Assembly: GCF_042432825.1 (NCBI RefSeq)
Contig: NZ_JBHLWN010000020.1
Coordinates: 22,505 to 86,504 of the forward strand
Direction of reading: 5' to 3'
Origin: Gordoniibacillus chartarius
Lineage (GTDB): Bacteria; Bacillota; Bacilli; Paenibacillales; NBRC-103111
Length of the DNA: 64,000 nucleotides
Every line of letters starts with the position of its first letter. Positions within the stretch are counted from its first letter, which is position 1. Shown here piece after piece: positions 16,483 through 25,189 of this stretch. Made by a program: the position numbers and the translations under genes. The notes below the pieces were generated by a model, which was not told where the DNA came from, ran no database searches, and was given only the letters and a program-made list of their open reading frames with translations.

Positions 16483-17345
16483 AACAGCTCCTTTCCTTCC
16501 CACAGCCAAGGGATACCAAGATAGAAAACGAACACTGCAAAATAAAGCCAATCCCCCCACGACATTCGAGTGAACTCTAATGAAGGGTAAATGACAAGCA
16601 GTCCATAGCCTCCTGTCCATCTCCCTAATATGCAAATGAGAAGAGGTACGATGATCAAGCCCAGCGCCCGCCAATCCCGCGAACGCATACGGTAGGTCTT
16701 ATAGGTGCTCCGGCTTTTCAAGCCGAAGCCTCTTGCCTTCATCGAATCGGCTGTCTGCAGCGCATCCTCCAGTGACCAGGTCAGCAAAATCTGCAGCAGC
16801 TTCATGCCGTCTCCCGCCCGTTTGGCCAGCCTGCCCTCCGTCAGGCTGATCCCTTTGGTCTGCTGAACCTGTCCAATCGTACGGAGCCTTGCCTTCAGCA
16901 GCGGAACGAACCGCATTCCCATCACCGTGACGAGGGAGCCCTTCGGCCAAACCGAGGCAAACAGGTATAGAAATTTGTCCGCCGTGATCACCTTGGAGTA
17001 GCACTGGAAAGTAACGATTAGGGATAGGGTGGAGAGCGAAAGCGTTAAACCGTAAACAACCGACTCCAGCGTGATCGGCTGCTCCCATAAGTAAAACAGA
17101 ATATGTTCGCCGCGGTGGGAAAATAACGGATTCAGCGCGAATAGCACGAGGCCGAACAGCAGCATCCATCCGATGTTGAGCAGGCCTCCCTCATGCCCCT
17201 TCAGCCGGTAGCTGAGCACAAGCAGCAGTCCAGTTGACACGATCAGGAAACCAGGATGCAGGAGCAGCATGGATAACAGCATGGCGCCCAGGAAATAAAC
17301 GAAGCACGGGAGCGGATGAAGCGCGCGGAAGCCGGAATAGTCCAT
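16464..17345 (-). CDS. ecfT: ECF transporter transmembrane T component
   Basis: A 293-residue protein with four to five membrane helices at the N-terminus and two near the C-terminus. Between them is a long cytosolic coupling region with the conserved SLEDALQTADSMKARGFG motif, whose Ala-Arg-Gly part contacts the ATPases. The start codon lies one base after the stop of the DUF4430 lipoprotein gene, and its stop overlaps the ATPase start. The arrangement makes a dedicated (group I-like) ECF module, T-A-S, within one operon. Confidence 0.92.
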   Translation of the reverse strand: MDYSGFRALHPLPCFVYFLGAMLLSMLLLHPGFLIVSTGLLLVLSYRLKGHEGGLLNIGWMLLFGLVLFALNPLFSHRGEHILFYLWEQPITLESVVYGLTLSLSTLSLIVTFQCYSKVITADKFLYLFASVWPKGSLVTVMGMRFVPLLKARLRTIGQVQQTKGISLTEGRLAKRAGDGMKLLQILLTWSLEDALQTADSMKARGFGLKSRSTYKTYRMRSRDWRALGLIIVPLLICILGRWTGGYGLLVIYPSLEFTRMSWGDWLYFAVFVFYLGIPWLWEGKELLWRYSK

Positions 17346-17346
17346 C

Positions 17347-18168
17347 TTACTTGCTCCCCGCCTCCTCGGTCTTCCCTACGTCCTTGCCCAAGTCCTTCGT
17401 ATACAGCCACTCGATCTTATCACCTTTGCTGATCGGATACGCTCCCGCGCTGACGCTCGGGAACTTGCCGTTTACCCGGTAGAGCCAGCCACTCTTGCCG
17501 CCATGGTCGAATTCGTATAGGTTGGCAATGCCCTCCACGTATACCGATTTGCCGGTCCCCTTCGTCTCCATCTGTATTTTCTTCGCCTTCGTAATGCGGC
17601 GCAAGACGTCGATAACCGTATCTCCGTCCTGTATTTCTACTTGTGTGGATGCCAAGATCGTCCCTTTCTTGTCATCGCCGATAATGCCGATCTCTACGGT
17701 CGGCTCTTGAGCGGCAGGAGCAGTTGCGGGCTTGGGCTCCGGGACGGCGGCGGTTTCCGCGGCTGCTGACGGTTCAGTCTGTGGAGCCCGGCTGTCGGGC
17801 GCGGCTGCCGGTGTGCCGGCTTGAGGCTGCACCTGTGCCGACGTTGCGGAAGAAGCCGCGGCGTTGTCTGTATTAGCAGAGTTGGCGGAGTTGGCCGGCT
17901 CCGGGCGGACCGGATTCGACTGCGGCTGTACCTGCGGCTGCTGCTCTGACGGCGATGGCGGCTGCGACGGCGAGTCTGACTTCGCTTGCGATTCCGGCTG
18001 CGACGCCGTCTGCGGCACCGCAGAGCCGGGGGCATTGACCGCCGTTGGAGCCGGGGCCGTCTCTTCCGACAAGCCCGGCTTCGCCCCGCAGGCGGTCAGC
18101 AGAAGCACCGCCGCTAGAGCCAGCACCATGATGCGCTGTACTCCCGTCATAAGCTTGATGATTGCCAT
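17347..18168 (-). CDS. DUF4430 (transcobalamin C-domain-like) lipoprotein
   Basis: A 273-residue lipoprotein with lipobox LLTAC (Cys27). A long Pro/Ala/Gln/Ser-rich linker (about 32-175) probably spans the cell wall, and one C-terminal DUF4430 domain follows (about 178-268). The domain has EFDHGGKSGWLYRVNGKFPS and SAGAYPISKGDKIEWLYT, closely matching the third DUF4430 domain of the neighbouring surface protein. AAGGAG precedes both a TTG (18174) and the ATG at 18168; the ATG is given. DUF4430 corresponds to the C-terminal domain of intrinsic factor and transcobalamin. As it sits between the riboswitch-controlled surface protein and EcfT, it is likely to be the membrane-side corrinoid acceptor. 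The biochemical role is inferred. Confidence 0.87.
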   Translation of the reverse strand: MAIIKLMTGVQRIMVLALAAVLLLTACGAKPGLSEETAPAPTAVNAPGSAVPQTASQPESQAKSDSPSQPPSPSEQQPQVQPQSNPVRPEPANSANSANTDNAAASSATSAQVQPQAGTPAAAPDSRAPQTEPSAAAETAAVPEPKPATAPAAQEPTVEIGIIGDDKKGTILASTQVEIQDGDTVIDVLRRITKAKKIQMETKGTGKSVYVEGIANLYEFDHGGKSGWLYRVNGKFPSVSAGAYPISKGDKIEWLYTKDLGKDVGKTEEAGSK

Positions 18169-18238
18169 GGACAATGAACTCCTTTCCGTAAAATGGATCG
18201 AAGAGCACTTCAACAGTGCCCTTCGATAGTATACCTTA

Positions 18239-21200
18239 TTACTTTTGCTTCTCGTACGCCCGAACCATGACAGCGGCCGCCATCTCCCGCGTCACGCTTG
18301 CTTGCGGCAGGAAGCGTCCATACTCGTCGCCTTCCATATAGCCCTTCGCATACACCGCATGGATGGACGGGATCGCCGACGCACTTGCCTCGCCAAGATC
18401 GGTGAAAGGGCTGGTACCGGCCTCCGTTGAGGATAAGCTGAACGCCCGGTCGATGACCAGCGCCATCTCTTGCCTTGTAATGCTCCGGTCCGGCGCAAAA
18501 TTACGCTCATCCACGCCATTCACAAGCCCTTGACGGCTGGCTTCCGCCACATAGCCGCTGTACCAGCTGTCCTGCGGTACATCCTCGAAGGACGCGCCCG
18601 AAGCCGCAGAAGGCTGAACGCCCTTCAAGCGGAGCAAGACTGCGACGAACTGTGCTCTGGTCAACGCCTCGCGTGGCGCAAAGCGGTTGCCGTCCATGCC
18701 GTTCATCAGACCATGCTTCACCGCCGACTCCACGTAGCCGGCGGCCCAAGCGGAAATGTCCTGCCCGTCGGCAAATGCAGGTGTAGATACCGACGGACTG
18801 TTGGAAACCGTGAGGCCGTTAAGGCTCTGGTACTTGGCTAGCGCCAGCAGAGCCTGCTCGGTAGCCATTTCGCTCGAGTCTTTTCCCTTCTCATGGGCGA
18901 AGCTGCCGTCCGCCAGCTGGTAGCTGAGCAGGTGGCTGAGCACCGAGGCACCGGATTTCACAAACCGCTCATCCGTTGCCGGAATGCCAAGCGCGGACAG
19001 AGCCACAAGCACCTGAGCAGCGCTTTCGCTGTTGGCTTGTCCCACTTCACCGAAGCCGCCGTCCGCTTGCTGCTGCTTCGACAGCCAGACCAGCGCTTTG
19101 TCGATGGCAGGCTTTACGCCCTCCTGCGTCCGGTACGGCGCTAAAGACGCAACTGCCATGGCGGTAATGTCGATTTCCGAGTCGTCATCCTCCGCCAGCG
19201 GCCAGCCGCCATCGCTGTTTTGACGCTGCAGCAGCCATTGCAGGAGCTTCGACTCCGTCCATAGGCTGTCAGCAGAAACCTCGTAACGGCCGCTGCCGAG
19301 GACGGTAAGGGCGAAGATCGGACCGTTCGTGCCCTGAACCGTCATTCTTTCATTGTTGACGATACTCTGTATAAGGTCGTAGCCCGCGATCTCCCTCGGA
19401 TTGCCGCCTGCTGCCATCACACCGAGCGCGATCCGTTCATAATCGGTCACTTCCCGGAACTTGCCTTCCTTCTCGCGCAGTCTCGACTCCACGGAAGCGA
19501 GGTACGAAGCGGGAATCTCAGCCCCTGCAGCCGCAAGTCCGTACGCTTCCCAATCCGACACGTCGTTGTGCTTCAGCACATACTGCACAACCGCCTGCAA
19601 AGCCTTGGACACTTCAGGCGAAGCTTTAGGAGCTTCCGGCGCTGCGAGCTTCGTCTTGTCAATCACGGCGAACTTGGTAAAATGATCGACGGCTCCCGTC
19701 ACGACGCCGGTCTTCGCATCAACCACGGCCGGGATCGGGATCCATTCCTTCGTATCTTCCTTCCACCATACCATGGCAAGGCTGCCGAGCCGATCGCCGG
19801 TCAGCGGAACCTTGATCGAAATGTAAACCGGCTTCTCGAACACCGTTCCGTTCGGACCGAATTCGAAGACGGAGGTGAGGACCTCTGGACGCGAAGACGA
19901 GGCCTGCTCCTGAACCGTAATCGTCTTCTGCTCCTTCAGAGCGCTGGCAGGGACCAGCAGCTTGACCTCTTCCTTCGCATCGGCGAGTGTGGCCGTCTGA
20001 TCTGCCGTCACAAGCTGCTGAAGCTGAACCTGATTGGAAGCCAGCTGCTGCCTGAGCTGTGCCGCCGCCTCAGGGGACATGCGCTGGTCCGTATTTTTTA
20101 CAACGACTGTTTGCTGCTGTGCATTGACCGCCGACTTGTGATTGTAACGGATGCTTAGCTGGCTTAGCTCTTTATCAAGCTCTGCAGCGGCATCAGCGGA
20201 CGGGATGCCTCCTGAGCCGGATCCGGTGGATGATGCGGAACAGCCTGGCAGAGGCTCGGCCTTTACGTCATCCCCGCCGTTCACGGTGTAGCGCCAGAAT
20301 ACCCTATCATTTCGGGACAACACGTAGGCGCCGGCACTAGTGCTTGGGAAGGAGCAGTTCACGGCATACAACCAGCCGCTCTTCGGCCCGTGATCGAACT
20401 CCCGAAGCCCGTCAATGCCTTTAACGTAAATATTGGAGCCGCTGCCGGACGATTCGACCCGGTCCGCGCCAAGTGCACGAACAATAACCGAATACGGCGT
20501 GTCGCCGCTCTTCCATGAAATACTGCTTGTCGATAGGATCGTACCCCGGTCTTCGTCACCTTCCACGCTAACGGCAACAGTCGGTTCCTCCGTGCCTGGA
20601 CCAGGCGGTTCATCGATGATTTGCGCTACCTTCAGACTGGAGGACCACTTGACCAGCTTGGGCGGCTCATTGGCACGGTAGCCGGTGATAACAAGCTCAT
20701 GCGTGCCGGCAGGCAGCCCGCTAAAGTAAGCCATGCCATTCGAATCCGTCGTTACCGCAGCCTCACCAACCCGTACCTGCACCCCGGATGCCTTGGTAAC
20801 TCCTTGCCAATCTTTCTGCTCAACCTGAATCGTAAAGCTTTGGCCGGCCTTAGGCGCGCTCGGCGTCACTGTAATCTGATTGACAAGCTGCGTGTCCATT
20901 CCGCTGTAATATACGAGAACCTCATCATTTTGCTGCAGCGGGGTAGTTAACCAACCATCCGTCGGGATCCATCCCCCCGCCCGCTCCACAGCGAAGCCCC
21001 ACCAGTTATAGCCGGAAGCGGTAATCCCATCGACCGCTTGAACACCGAAATATTGCCCTTCGGTGTACACGACATTCGTAACGGCATTTTGAAGAGCCTG
21101 AAACACATTGCCGCCTCGTACTTGCGTGGACGAGATTGTGCTGGAAGGCCCCTCCACGTGGACCGTTACGGTAGGAGGCAGCTCTTTGACTCCGCGAATA

Positions 21201-22747
21201 ACGGAAGGATAGCCGCCCTCCAACGCTCCCGTAACTTCAATCCGCTGATCCGTCTCCGAGTAGCCGTTCGGGAAATAGGCGACGCCTTCCGAATCCGTCC
21301 ATATCCTCTGTCCGCCAATCTGCACATAGACGGCAGCAGGCACGGAGCTTGTCCCGTTAAATTGAGTTACCTTTACCTGAAACGGCTCATGATTTTTCGG
21401 CGAGGCTGGGGTGAGCTCAATAGTATCCAGCATTGCGGAAGCACCGTACGGACCAAAGAACACCGCAACTTCATCGCCGGGCTGAAGTTGAACGTTCCTC
21501 CAATCCCAATCCCCCGTCCAAGCTCCGTTGCGCTTGATATTAAAGCCCCAATAAGGATAGTTGCCGCTAGTTGACGTCTTCGCCACGCTGCCGATTGAGT
21601 AGACATCGAAGAATGGCGTTTCTTTTGTTACTACCGGAAGATTGCTCCTTGCCGCTACCTGCTGCAGCGCCTCCAGCGGCGTCTTCGCCGTCTCATAGCC
21701 CTCCGCAAGCGTGCCGTCCTTCGTCTCAACGTGGATGAACACCTTGGCTTTGCCATTCGTGCTGCCGCTTGAAACAGGTACTTCATACGTTTGGCCCGAG
21801 CCGCCTGCCATCGTGTCGTAAGCGGCTAACGCCAGCAAAGCCTGATAAGTGGAGAAGCCGTCGGACGATCCGCTGCCCGCTTTATAAGAGAAGCCGCCGT
21901 CCCCGCTTGCATACTTCATTAACGCAGAGATCAGGTTGCCGTCCGCCTTGGCGAAGCTGCCCTGTGTCCCGTCCTTAAGCTGGGATGAGAGGCCGAGTAC
22001 GACCATCGCCAGACTATTGCTGTTGCTGCGGTCTGCGGTCAGGTCGCCGTTGCTTTGCTGCTGAGCAGCCAGCCACGCCACGGCATCGTTGACGGCGGCC
22101 GCTACATCCGTGCGATCCTTGTAAGGAGCCAGCGCCCAGAGCGCGGCTGCCGTAATGTCAACATTCGCCTTTGTACTCTCATATAAATCCCAGCCCTGAT
22201 TCGGAATCTGCTTCTGGAGCAGCCATTTCACCAGCTTGTCCTTCGTCCAAGCCGCATCGGAAGGAATCATATAATTGCCGCTGTCTAATGCCAGCAGACC
22301 GTAAATTACGGCATTAGCGCCTTGTGCCGGCAGATCCGCTCGATTATAGATCGCTTCGATCAAATTGCGGCCCGCAATCGATTGCGGGTCGCCCCCGGCC
22401 GCCTTCACTCCGAGCACCAGCTTGGCATAGGCCGTCGGCAGCGTATCGCTAGTAAACGCCTGTGCCCTCTGCTCTGCCGAAGTCAGGTAACCGCTCTCTA
22501 CGGTTTTTCCCGCCTTCGCAATAGAATAAGCGTACCAATCGTCCGTTACGGGACCTTGATCGACAATCCAAGCCGCCGCCTCATTGACGGCCTGCCGGAC
22601 CGTAACCGTGCGAGTCGCAGGAGCGGTCACTGCCTCTGATGCCTGCACCGGCAGAACCGGCAGCAGCCCGCTTGAGATCAACGTTACGGCCAGCATCGCA
22701 ATGACGATCCTGCTGAGCCGCATCCGCCATTGTTTGAATGTACCCAT
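18239..22747 (-). CDS. Giant SLH-anchored surface protein with two alpha-toroid and three DUF4430 domains (intrinsic-factor-like)
   Basis: A 1502-residue secreted protein. From the ATG at 22747: signal peptide (1-37, ending PVQA); alpha-toroid 1 of terpene-cyclase/cobalamin-binding type (about 50-315; motifs such as YAKLVLGVKAAGG and VDITAAALWALAPY); DUF4430-1 (332-432); Ig-like link; DUF4430-2 (525-615); Ig-like link; DUF4430-3 (722-828; EFDHGPKSGWLY); a ZU5/Ig-like region (880-1030); alpha-toroid 2 (1045-1305; YERIALGVMAAGG, IDITAMAVASLAPY); three SLH repeats (1325-1502) that bind secondary wall polymer. GGAGGAG precedes the ATG; a GTG at 22771 overlaps that site and is less likely. A toroid plus DUF4430 is the plan of human intrinsic factor and transcobalamin. 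With a B12 riboswitch upstream and an ECF importer downstream, corrinoid capture at the wall is strongly suggested. Confidence 0.9.
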   Translation of the reverse strand: MGTFKQWRMRLSRIVIAMLAVTLISSGLLPVLPVQASEAVTAPATRTVTVRQAVNEAAAWIVDQGPVTDDWYAYSIAKAGKTVESGYLTSAEQRAQAFTSDTLPTAYAKLVLGVKAAGGDPQSIAGRNLIEAIYNRADLPAQGANAVIYGLLALDSGNYMIPSDAAWTKDKLVKWLLQKQIPNQGWDLYESTKANVDITAAALWALAPYKDRTDVAAAVNDAVAWLAAQQQSNGDLTADRSNSNSLAMVVLGLSSQLKDGTQGSFAKADGNLISALMKYASGDGGFSYKAGSGSSDGFSTYQALLALAAYDTMAGGSGQTYEVPVSSGSTNGKAKVFIHVETKDGTLAEGYETAKTPLEALQQVAARSNLPVVTKETPFFDVYSIGSVAKTSTSGNYPYWGFNIKRNGAWTGDWDWRNVQLQPGDEVAVFFGPYGASAMLDTIELTPASPKNHEPFQVKVTQFNGTSSVPAAVYVQIGGQRIWTDSEGVAYFPNGYSETDQRIEVTGALEGGYPSVIRGVKELPPTVTVHVEGPSSTISSTQVRGGNVFQALQNAVTNVVYTEGQYFGVQAVDGITASGYNWWGFAVERAGGWIPTDGWLTTPLQQNDEVLVYYSGMDTQLVNQITVTPSAPKAGQSFTIQVEQKDWQGVTKASGVQVRVGEAAVTTDSNGMAYFSGLPAGTHELVITGYRANEPPKLVKWSSSLKVAQIIDEPPGPGTEEPTVAVSVEGDEDRGTILSTSSISWKSGDTPYSVIVRALGADRVESSGSGSNIYVKGIDGLREFDHGPKSGWLYAVNCSFPSTSAGAYVLSRNDRVFWRYTVNGGDDVKAEPLPGCSASSTGSGSGGIPSADAAAELDKELSQLSIRYNHKSAVNAQQQTVVVKNTDQRMSPEAAAQLRQQLASNQVQLQQLVTADQTATLADAKEEVKLLVPASALKEQKTITVQEQASSSRPEVLTSVFEFGPNGTVFEKPVYISIKVPLTGDRLGSLAMVWWKEDTKEWIPIPAVVDAKTGVVTGAVDHFTKFAVIDKTKLAAPEAPKASPEVSKALQAVVQYVLKHNDVSDWEAYGLAAAGAEIPASYLASVESRLREKEGKFREVTDYERIALGVMAAGGNPREIAGYDLIQSIVNNERMTVQGTNGPIFALTVLGSGRYEVSADSLWTESKLLQWLLQRQNSDGGWPLAEDDDSEIDITAMAVASLAPYRTQEGVKPAIDKALVWLSKQQQADGGFGEVGQANSESAAQVLVALSALGIPATDERFVKSGASVLSHLLSYQLADGSFAHEKGKDSSEMATEQALLALAKYQSLNGLTVSNSPSVSTPAFADGQDISAWAAGYVESAVKHGLMNGMDGNRFAPREALTRAQFVAVLLRLKGVQPSAASGASFEDVPQDSWYSGYVAEASRQGLVNGVDERNFAPDRSITRQEMALVIDRAFSLSSTEAGTSPFTDLGEASASAIPSIHAVYAKGYMEGDEYGRFLPQASVTREMAAAVMVRAYEKQK

Positions 22748-22814
22748 ACCTCTGTAACTCCTCCCCTTCACCTCGTTCTCACTCCTCTAGCCGAGAGTCA
22801 CCTGCGAAACCACA

Positions 22815-22841
22815 CAAAAAGCACCCCCAATCGGAGGTGCT
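22815..22841 (-). terminator. Terminator in the expression platform of the B12 riboswitch
   Basis: On the minus strand AGCACCTCC pairs with GGGGGTGCT (one G-T wobble) around a GATT loop, followed by five T residues. It lies between the riboswitch core and the start of the surface protein, about 70 bases before the ATG, so ligand binding would favour premature termination. Confidence 0.75.
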
Positions 22842-22944
22842 CTAGCGACGTAATAGATTTGTATAATCGGCAAAAGACACGCCAAGAAGCCATGCGAATG
22901 CACGCAAGCGGCGCTTGCCCATCACCTTCCCTATATCGCGTAGG

Positions 22945-23135
22945 TTCCATTGGTGATTCCGACAGGCAGGTATCCTGACTTGCGCATCATCGCCCTCTCC
23001 GCACCTTCCCGTCTCTTCCGAAACAGTGGCATTTGCGGTGGGCTCCTCGCTTACAGTGGCGCGACCGTGCCGGATTTGCACCGGCTTCCCTTGCGAACGA
23101 ATCCGTAGGATTCGACACCTGTCTTCCCCTATGAG
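22945..23135 (-). promoter_or_regulatory. Cobalamin (AdoCbl) riboswitch
   Basis: On the minus strand the conserved blocks appear in order: GACAGGTGTCG (about 23115-23125), GGGAAGCCGGTGCAAATCCG (about 23069-23090), GCGCCACTGTAAGCGAGGAG, and the B12-box-like AAGTCAGGATACCTGCC (about 22966-22982), followed by a closing TCGGAATCACC. These match the cobalamin riboswitch consensus well. It lies upstream of the terminator at 22815-22841 and the surface protein gene, and controls the whole uptake operon. Confidence 0.95.
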
Positions 23136-23156
23136 GTTGTGAAAATAACGGAAGTA

Positions 23157-23185
23157 ATCATATCACGAAAACTAGCAATCGTCTA
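23157..23185 (-). promoter_or_regulatory. Predicted promoter of the cobalamin uptake operon
   Basis: TATGAT on the minus strand (-10, 23157-23162) is preceded, 17 bases upstream, by TAGACG (23180-23185). Transcription would start near 23150, just before the riboswitch. The -35 box overlaps the last codons of arsC. Match to consensus is moderate. Confidence 0.45.
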
Positions 23186-23620
23186 TATTGCGCTCTCTCC
23201 TTCTTTGACGAACAGCGCTATCCGGTCCTTAATGGAATCGCGGACTTCCCGGAACTTCGCCATGATCTCTTCCTCCGTACCCGTAGCCTTGGCGGGGTCC
23301 TCAAAGCCCCAGTGCCACTTCACCACGCTGGGATTCGCGATGACCGGGCAGTGCTCGTCGGCATGTCCGCACAGCGTAATCACGTATTTCGCTTTGTTCA
23401 GGAGCTCCGGGTCGATCACATCGGACGTATGGGCGGAAATGTCCACGCCGGCCTCTTTCATCACGGCTACCGCGCGCGGGTTCAACCCGTGGGCTTCAAG
23501 CCCCGCACTTTTGACCTCAAACTTATCGCCGCCCAGCGCCTTAAGGAACCCGTCAGCCATTTGACTGCGGCAGGAGTTTCCCGTACATAAGAAATACACG
23601 ATAGGCTTGGTCGCTTCCAT
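23183..23620 (-). CDS. arsC: Arsenate reductase, thioredoxin-coupled type
   Basis: A 145-residue protein of the low-molecular-weight phosphatase fold. CTGNSCRSQ near the N-terminus is the CX5R anion loop with the nucleophilic cysteine. CGHADEHCP supplies the two further cysteines of the redox relay typical of the thioredoxin-dependent (Bacillus/Staphylococcus) ArsC. It reduces arsenate to arsenite for export by ArsB, whose gene ends 36 bases upstream. AAGGAG lies ten bases before the ATG at 23620; two earlier in-frame ATG/GTG codons are too close to or before that site. No ArsR gene is adjacent. Confidence 0.94.
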   Translation of the reverse strand: MEATKPIVYFLCTGNSCRSQMADGFLKALGGDKFEVKSAGLEAHGLNPRAVAVMKEAGVDISAHTSDVIDPELLNKAKYVITLCGHADEHCPVIANPSVVKWHWGFEDPAKATGTEEEIMAKFREVRDSIKDRIALFVKEGESAI

Positions 23621-23656
23621 CGATTCCATTCTCCTTGTCGTCCGGCTCACCGGCGG

Positions 23657-25069
23657 TTAAACGCCCTGGTGACCGCGCTTCGTTGGTTTAACTCCCTTGA
23701 CGGCCTTCAAGAGCATCGCGACCGCAGCCATCGCCACAGCGATTCCTGCAATCAAGAGCCAGATGTTTACCGTCGTCGAGTGAATCACGCTAAGCCACAA
23801 ATACAAGCCCATCAAAGTGATCAGCAATGTCGGAACCGTCAAAATCATTCCTGTCTTGAAGTAGCCGCCCCACGTAATCTTCACACCTTTCGCCGACAGT
23901 ACATGAAGCCATAGCAATGTGGCGAGAGAGCCGATCGGCGTTATTTTCGGACCGAGGTCGCTTCCTACTACATTCGCGTATATCAGCGCCTCCCTTACCG
24001 CGCCTTCGGCAGCAGTCCCTTGGATCGCCAGAGCATCAATCAAGACGGTCGGCAAGTTATTCATGATCGAGGACAGTATCGCCGCCAGAAAGCCCATCCC
24101 CACCGTCGCCGCCAGCAAGCCGCCGCCCGCCATGTCTTCAATCAATGAGCCTAATGCATCCGTTAAACCCGCGTTCTTGAGGCCATAGACCACAACATAC
24201 ATGCCGATGGAGAAAATGACGACCGCCCACGGAGCCTCTTTGATCACGCGTTTCGTCTCAATCGCCTTGCTGGACCTGGCCATCATGACAAAGACTAGCG
24301 CCACAGCACCAACGACGATAGACACCGGAATGTGCATGAAGCCGCTGCTGATATAAGCGATCAACAGGATACCGAGAATGACCCAGGAGGCTTTGAACAG
24401 CCTGTGATCCCGAATCGCTTCTGCAGGACGCCGAAGCTGCTTCATATCGTAACTAACAGGGATGTCGTTCCGGAAATACAAGAACAATACCGCTAAGCTT
24501 GCCGCCAAGGAGAACAGACTCGTGACGATCATCCGGCTGGCGTACGTTACGAAGTCAATCCCGAAGAAGTCGGCCGAAACAATGTTCACGAGGTTACTGA
24601 CGATCAGCGGCAATGACGTCGTATCCGCAATAAAGCCGCCCGCCATAACGAAGGGCAGAATCATGTTATCCGGCAGCTTGAGAGCTCTAACCATCGCTAA
24701 TACAATCGGTGTCAAAATTAACGCCGCGCCATCGTTGGCAAACAATGCCGCAACCGCCGCGCCGAGCAAAATGACATAAACGAACATCAGCCTTCCGTTC
24801 CCCTTGGCGAACCGCGCCATATGGAGCGCCGCCCACTCAAAGAACCCGATATGATCCAGGATCAACGAGATGAGAATGATCGCAACGAAAGCGAGGGTAG
24901 CATTCCAGACGATGGAGGTTACCGTAACGACATCCTGAAACGATACGACTTGACAAATCAGAGCAAGTACGGCGCCCGCGGAGGCCGACCATCCGATACT
25001 CAGACCCTTGGGCTGCCAAATAACGAAAGTTAACGTCACTAGAAAAATCAGTACTGCTGCGTAAATCAT
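23657..25069 (-). CDS. arsB: Arsenite efflux membrane protein, ArsB family
   Basis: A 470-residue polytopic protein (about 11-12 helices) of the ion transporter superfamily. ALFANDGAALILTPIVLAM and FIADTTSLPLIVSNLVNIV in the first half, with VVGSDLGPKITPIGSLATLL in the second half, are the conserved re-entrant motifs of ArsB. GGAGGAACAC precedes the ATG at 25069. It is followed by arsC. The gene upstream on the same strand encodes an Lrp/AsnC regulator and not ArsR, which is unusual for an ars operon; the 120-base gap has AT-rich repeats (ATTATAT twice) that might be an operator. Confidence 0.93.
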   Translation of the reverse strand: MIYAAVLIFLVTLTFVIWQPKGLSIGWSASAGAVLALICQVVSFQDVVTVTSIVWNATLAFVAIILISLILDHIGFFEWAALHMARFAKGNGRLMFVYVILLGAAVAALFANDGAALILTPIVLAMVRALKLPDNMILPFVMAGGFIADTTSLPLIVSNLVNIVSADFFGIDFVTYASRMIVTSLFSLAASLAVLFLYFRNDIPVSYDMKQLRRPAEAIRDHRLFKASWVILGILLIAYISSGFMHIPVSIVVGAVALVFVMMARSSKAIETKRVIKEAPWAVVIFSIGMYVVVYGLKNAGLTDALGSLIEDMAGGGLLAATVGMGFLAAILSSIMNNLPTVLIDALAIQGTAAEGAVREALIYANVVGSDLGPKITPIGSLATLLWLHVLSAKGVKITWGGYFKTGMILTVPTLLITLMGLYLWLSVIHSTTVNIWLLIAGIAVAMAAVAMLLKAVKGVKPTKRGHQGV

Positions 25070-25189
25070 GTGTTCCTCCTAATTGATTGCATGCTCATCT
25101 TAGAGGCGATTCCGTTCACATAGAATCATATAATAAAACACTTATATAATCCACTATAGGAGGTCGTACTTCAGTTGAATCATAATTCC

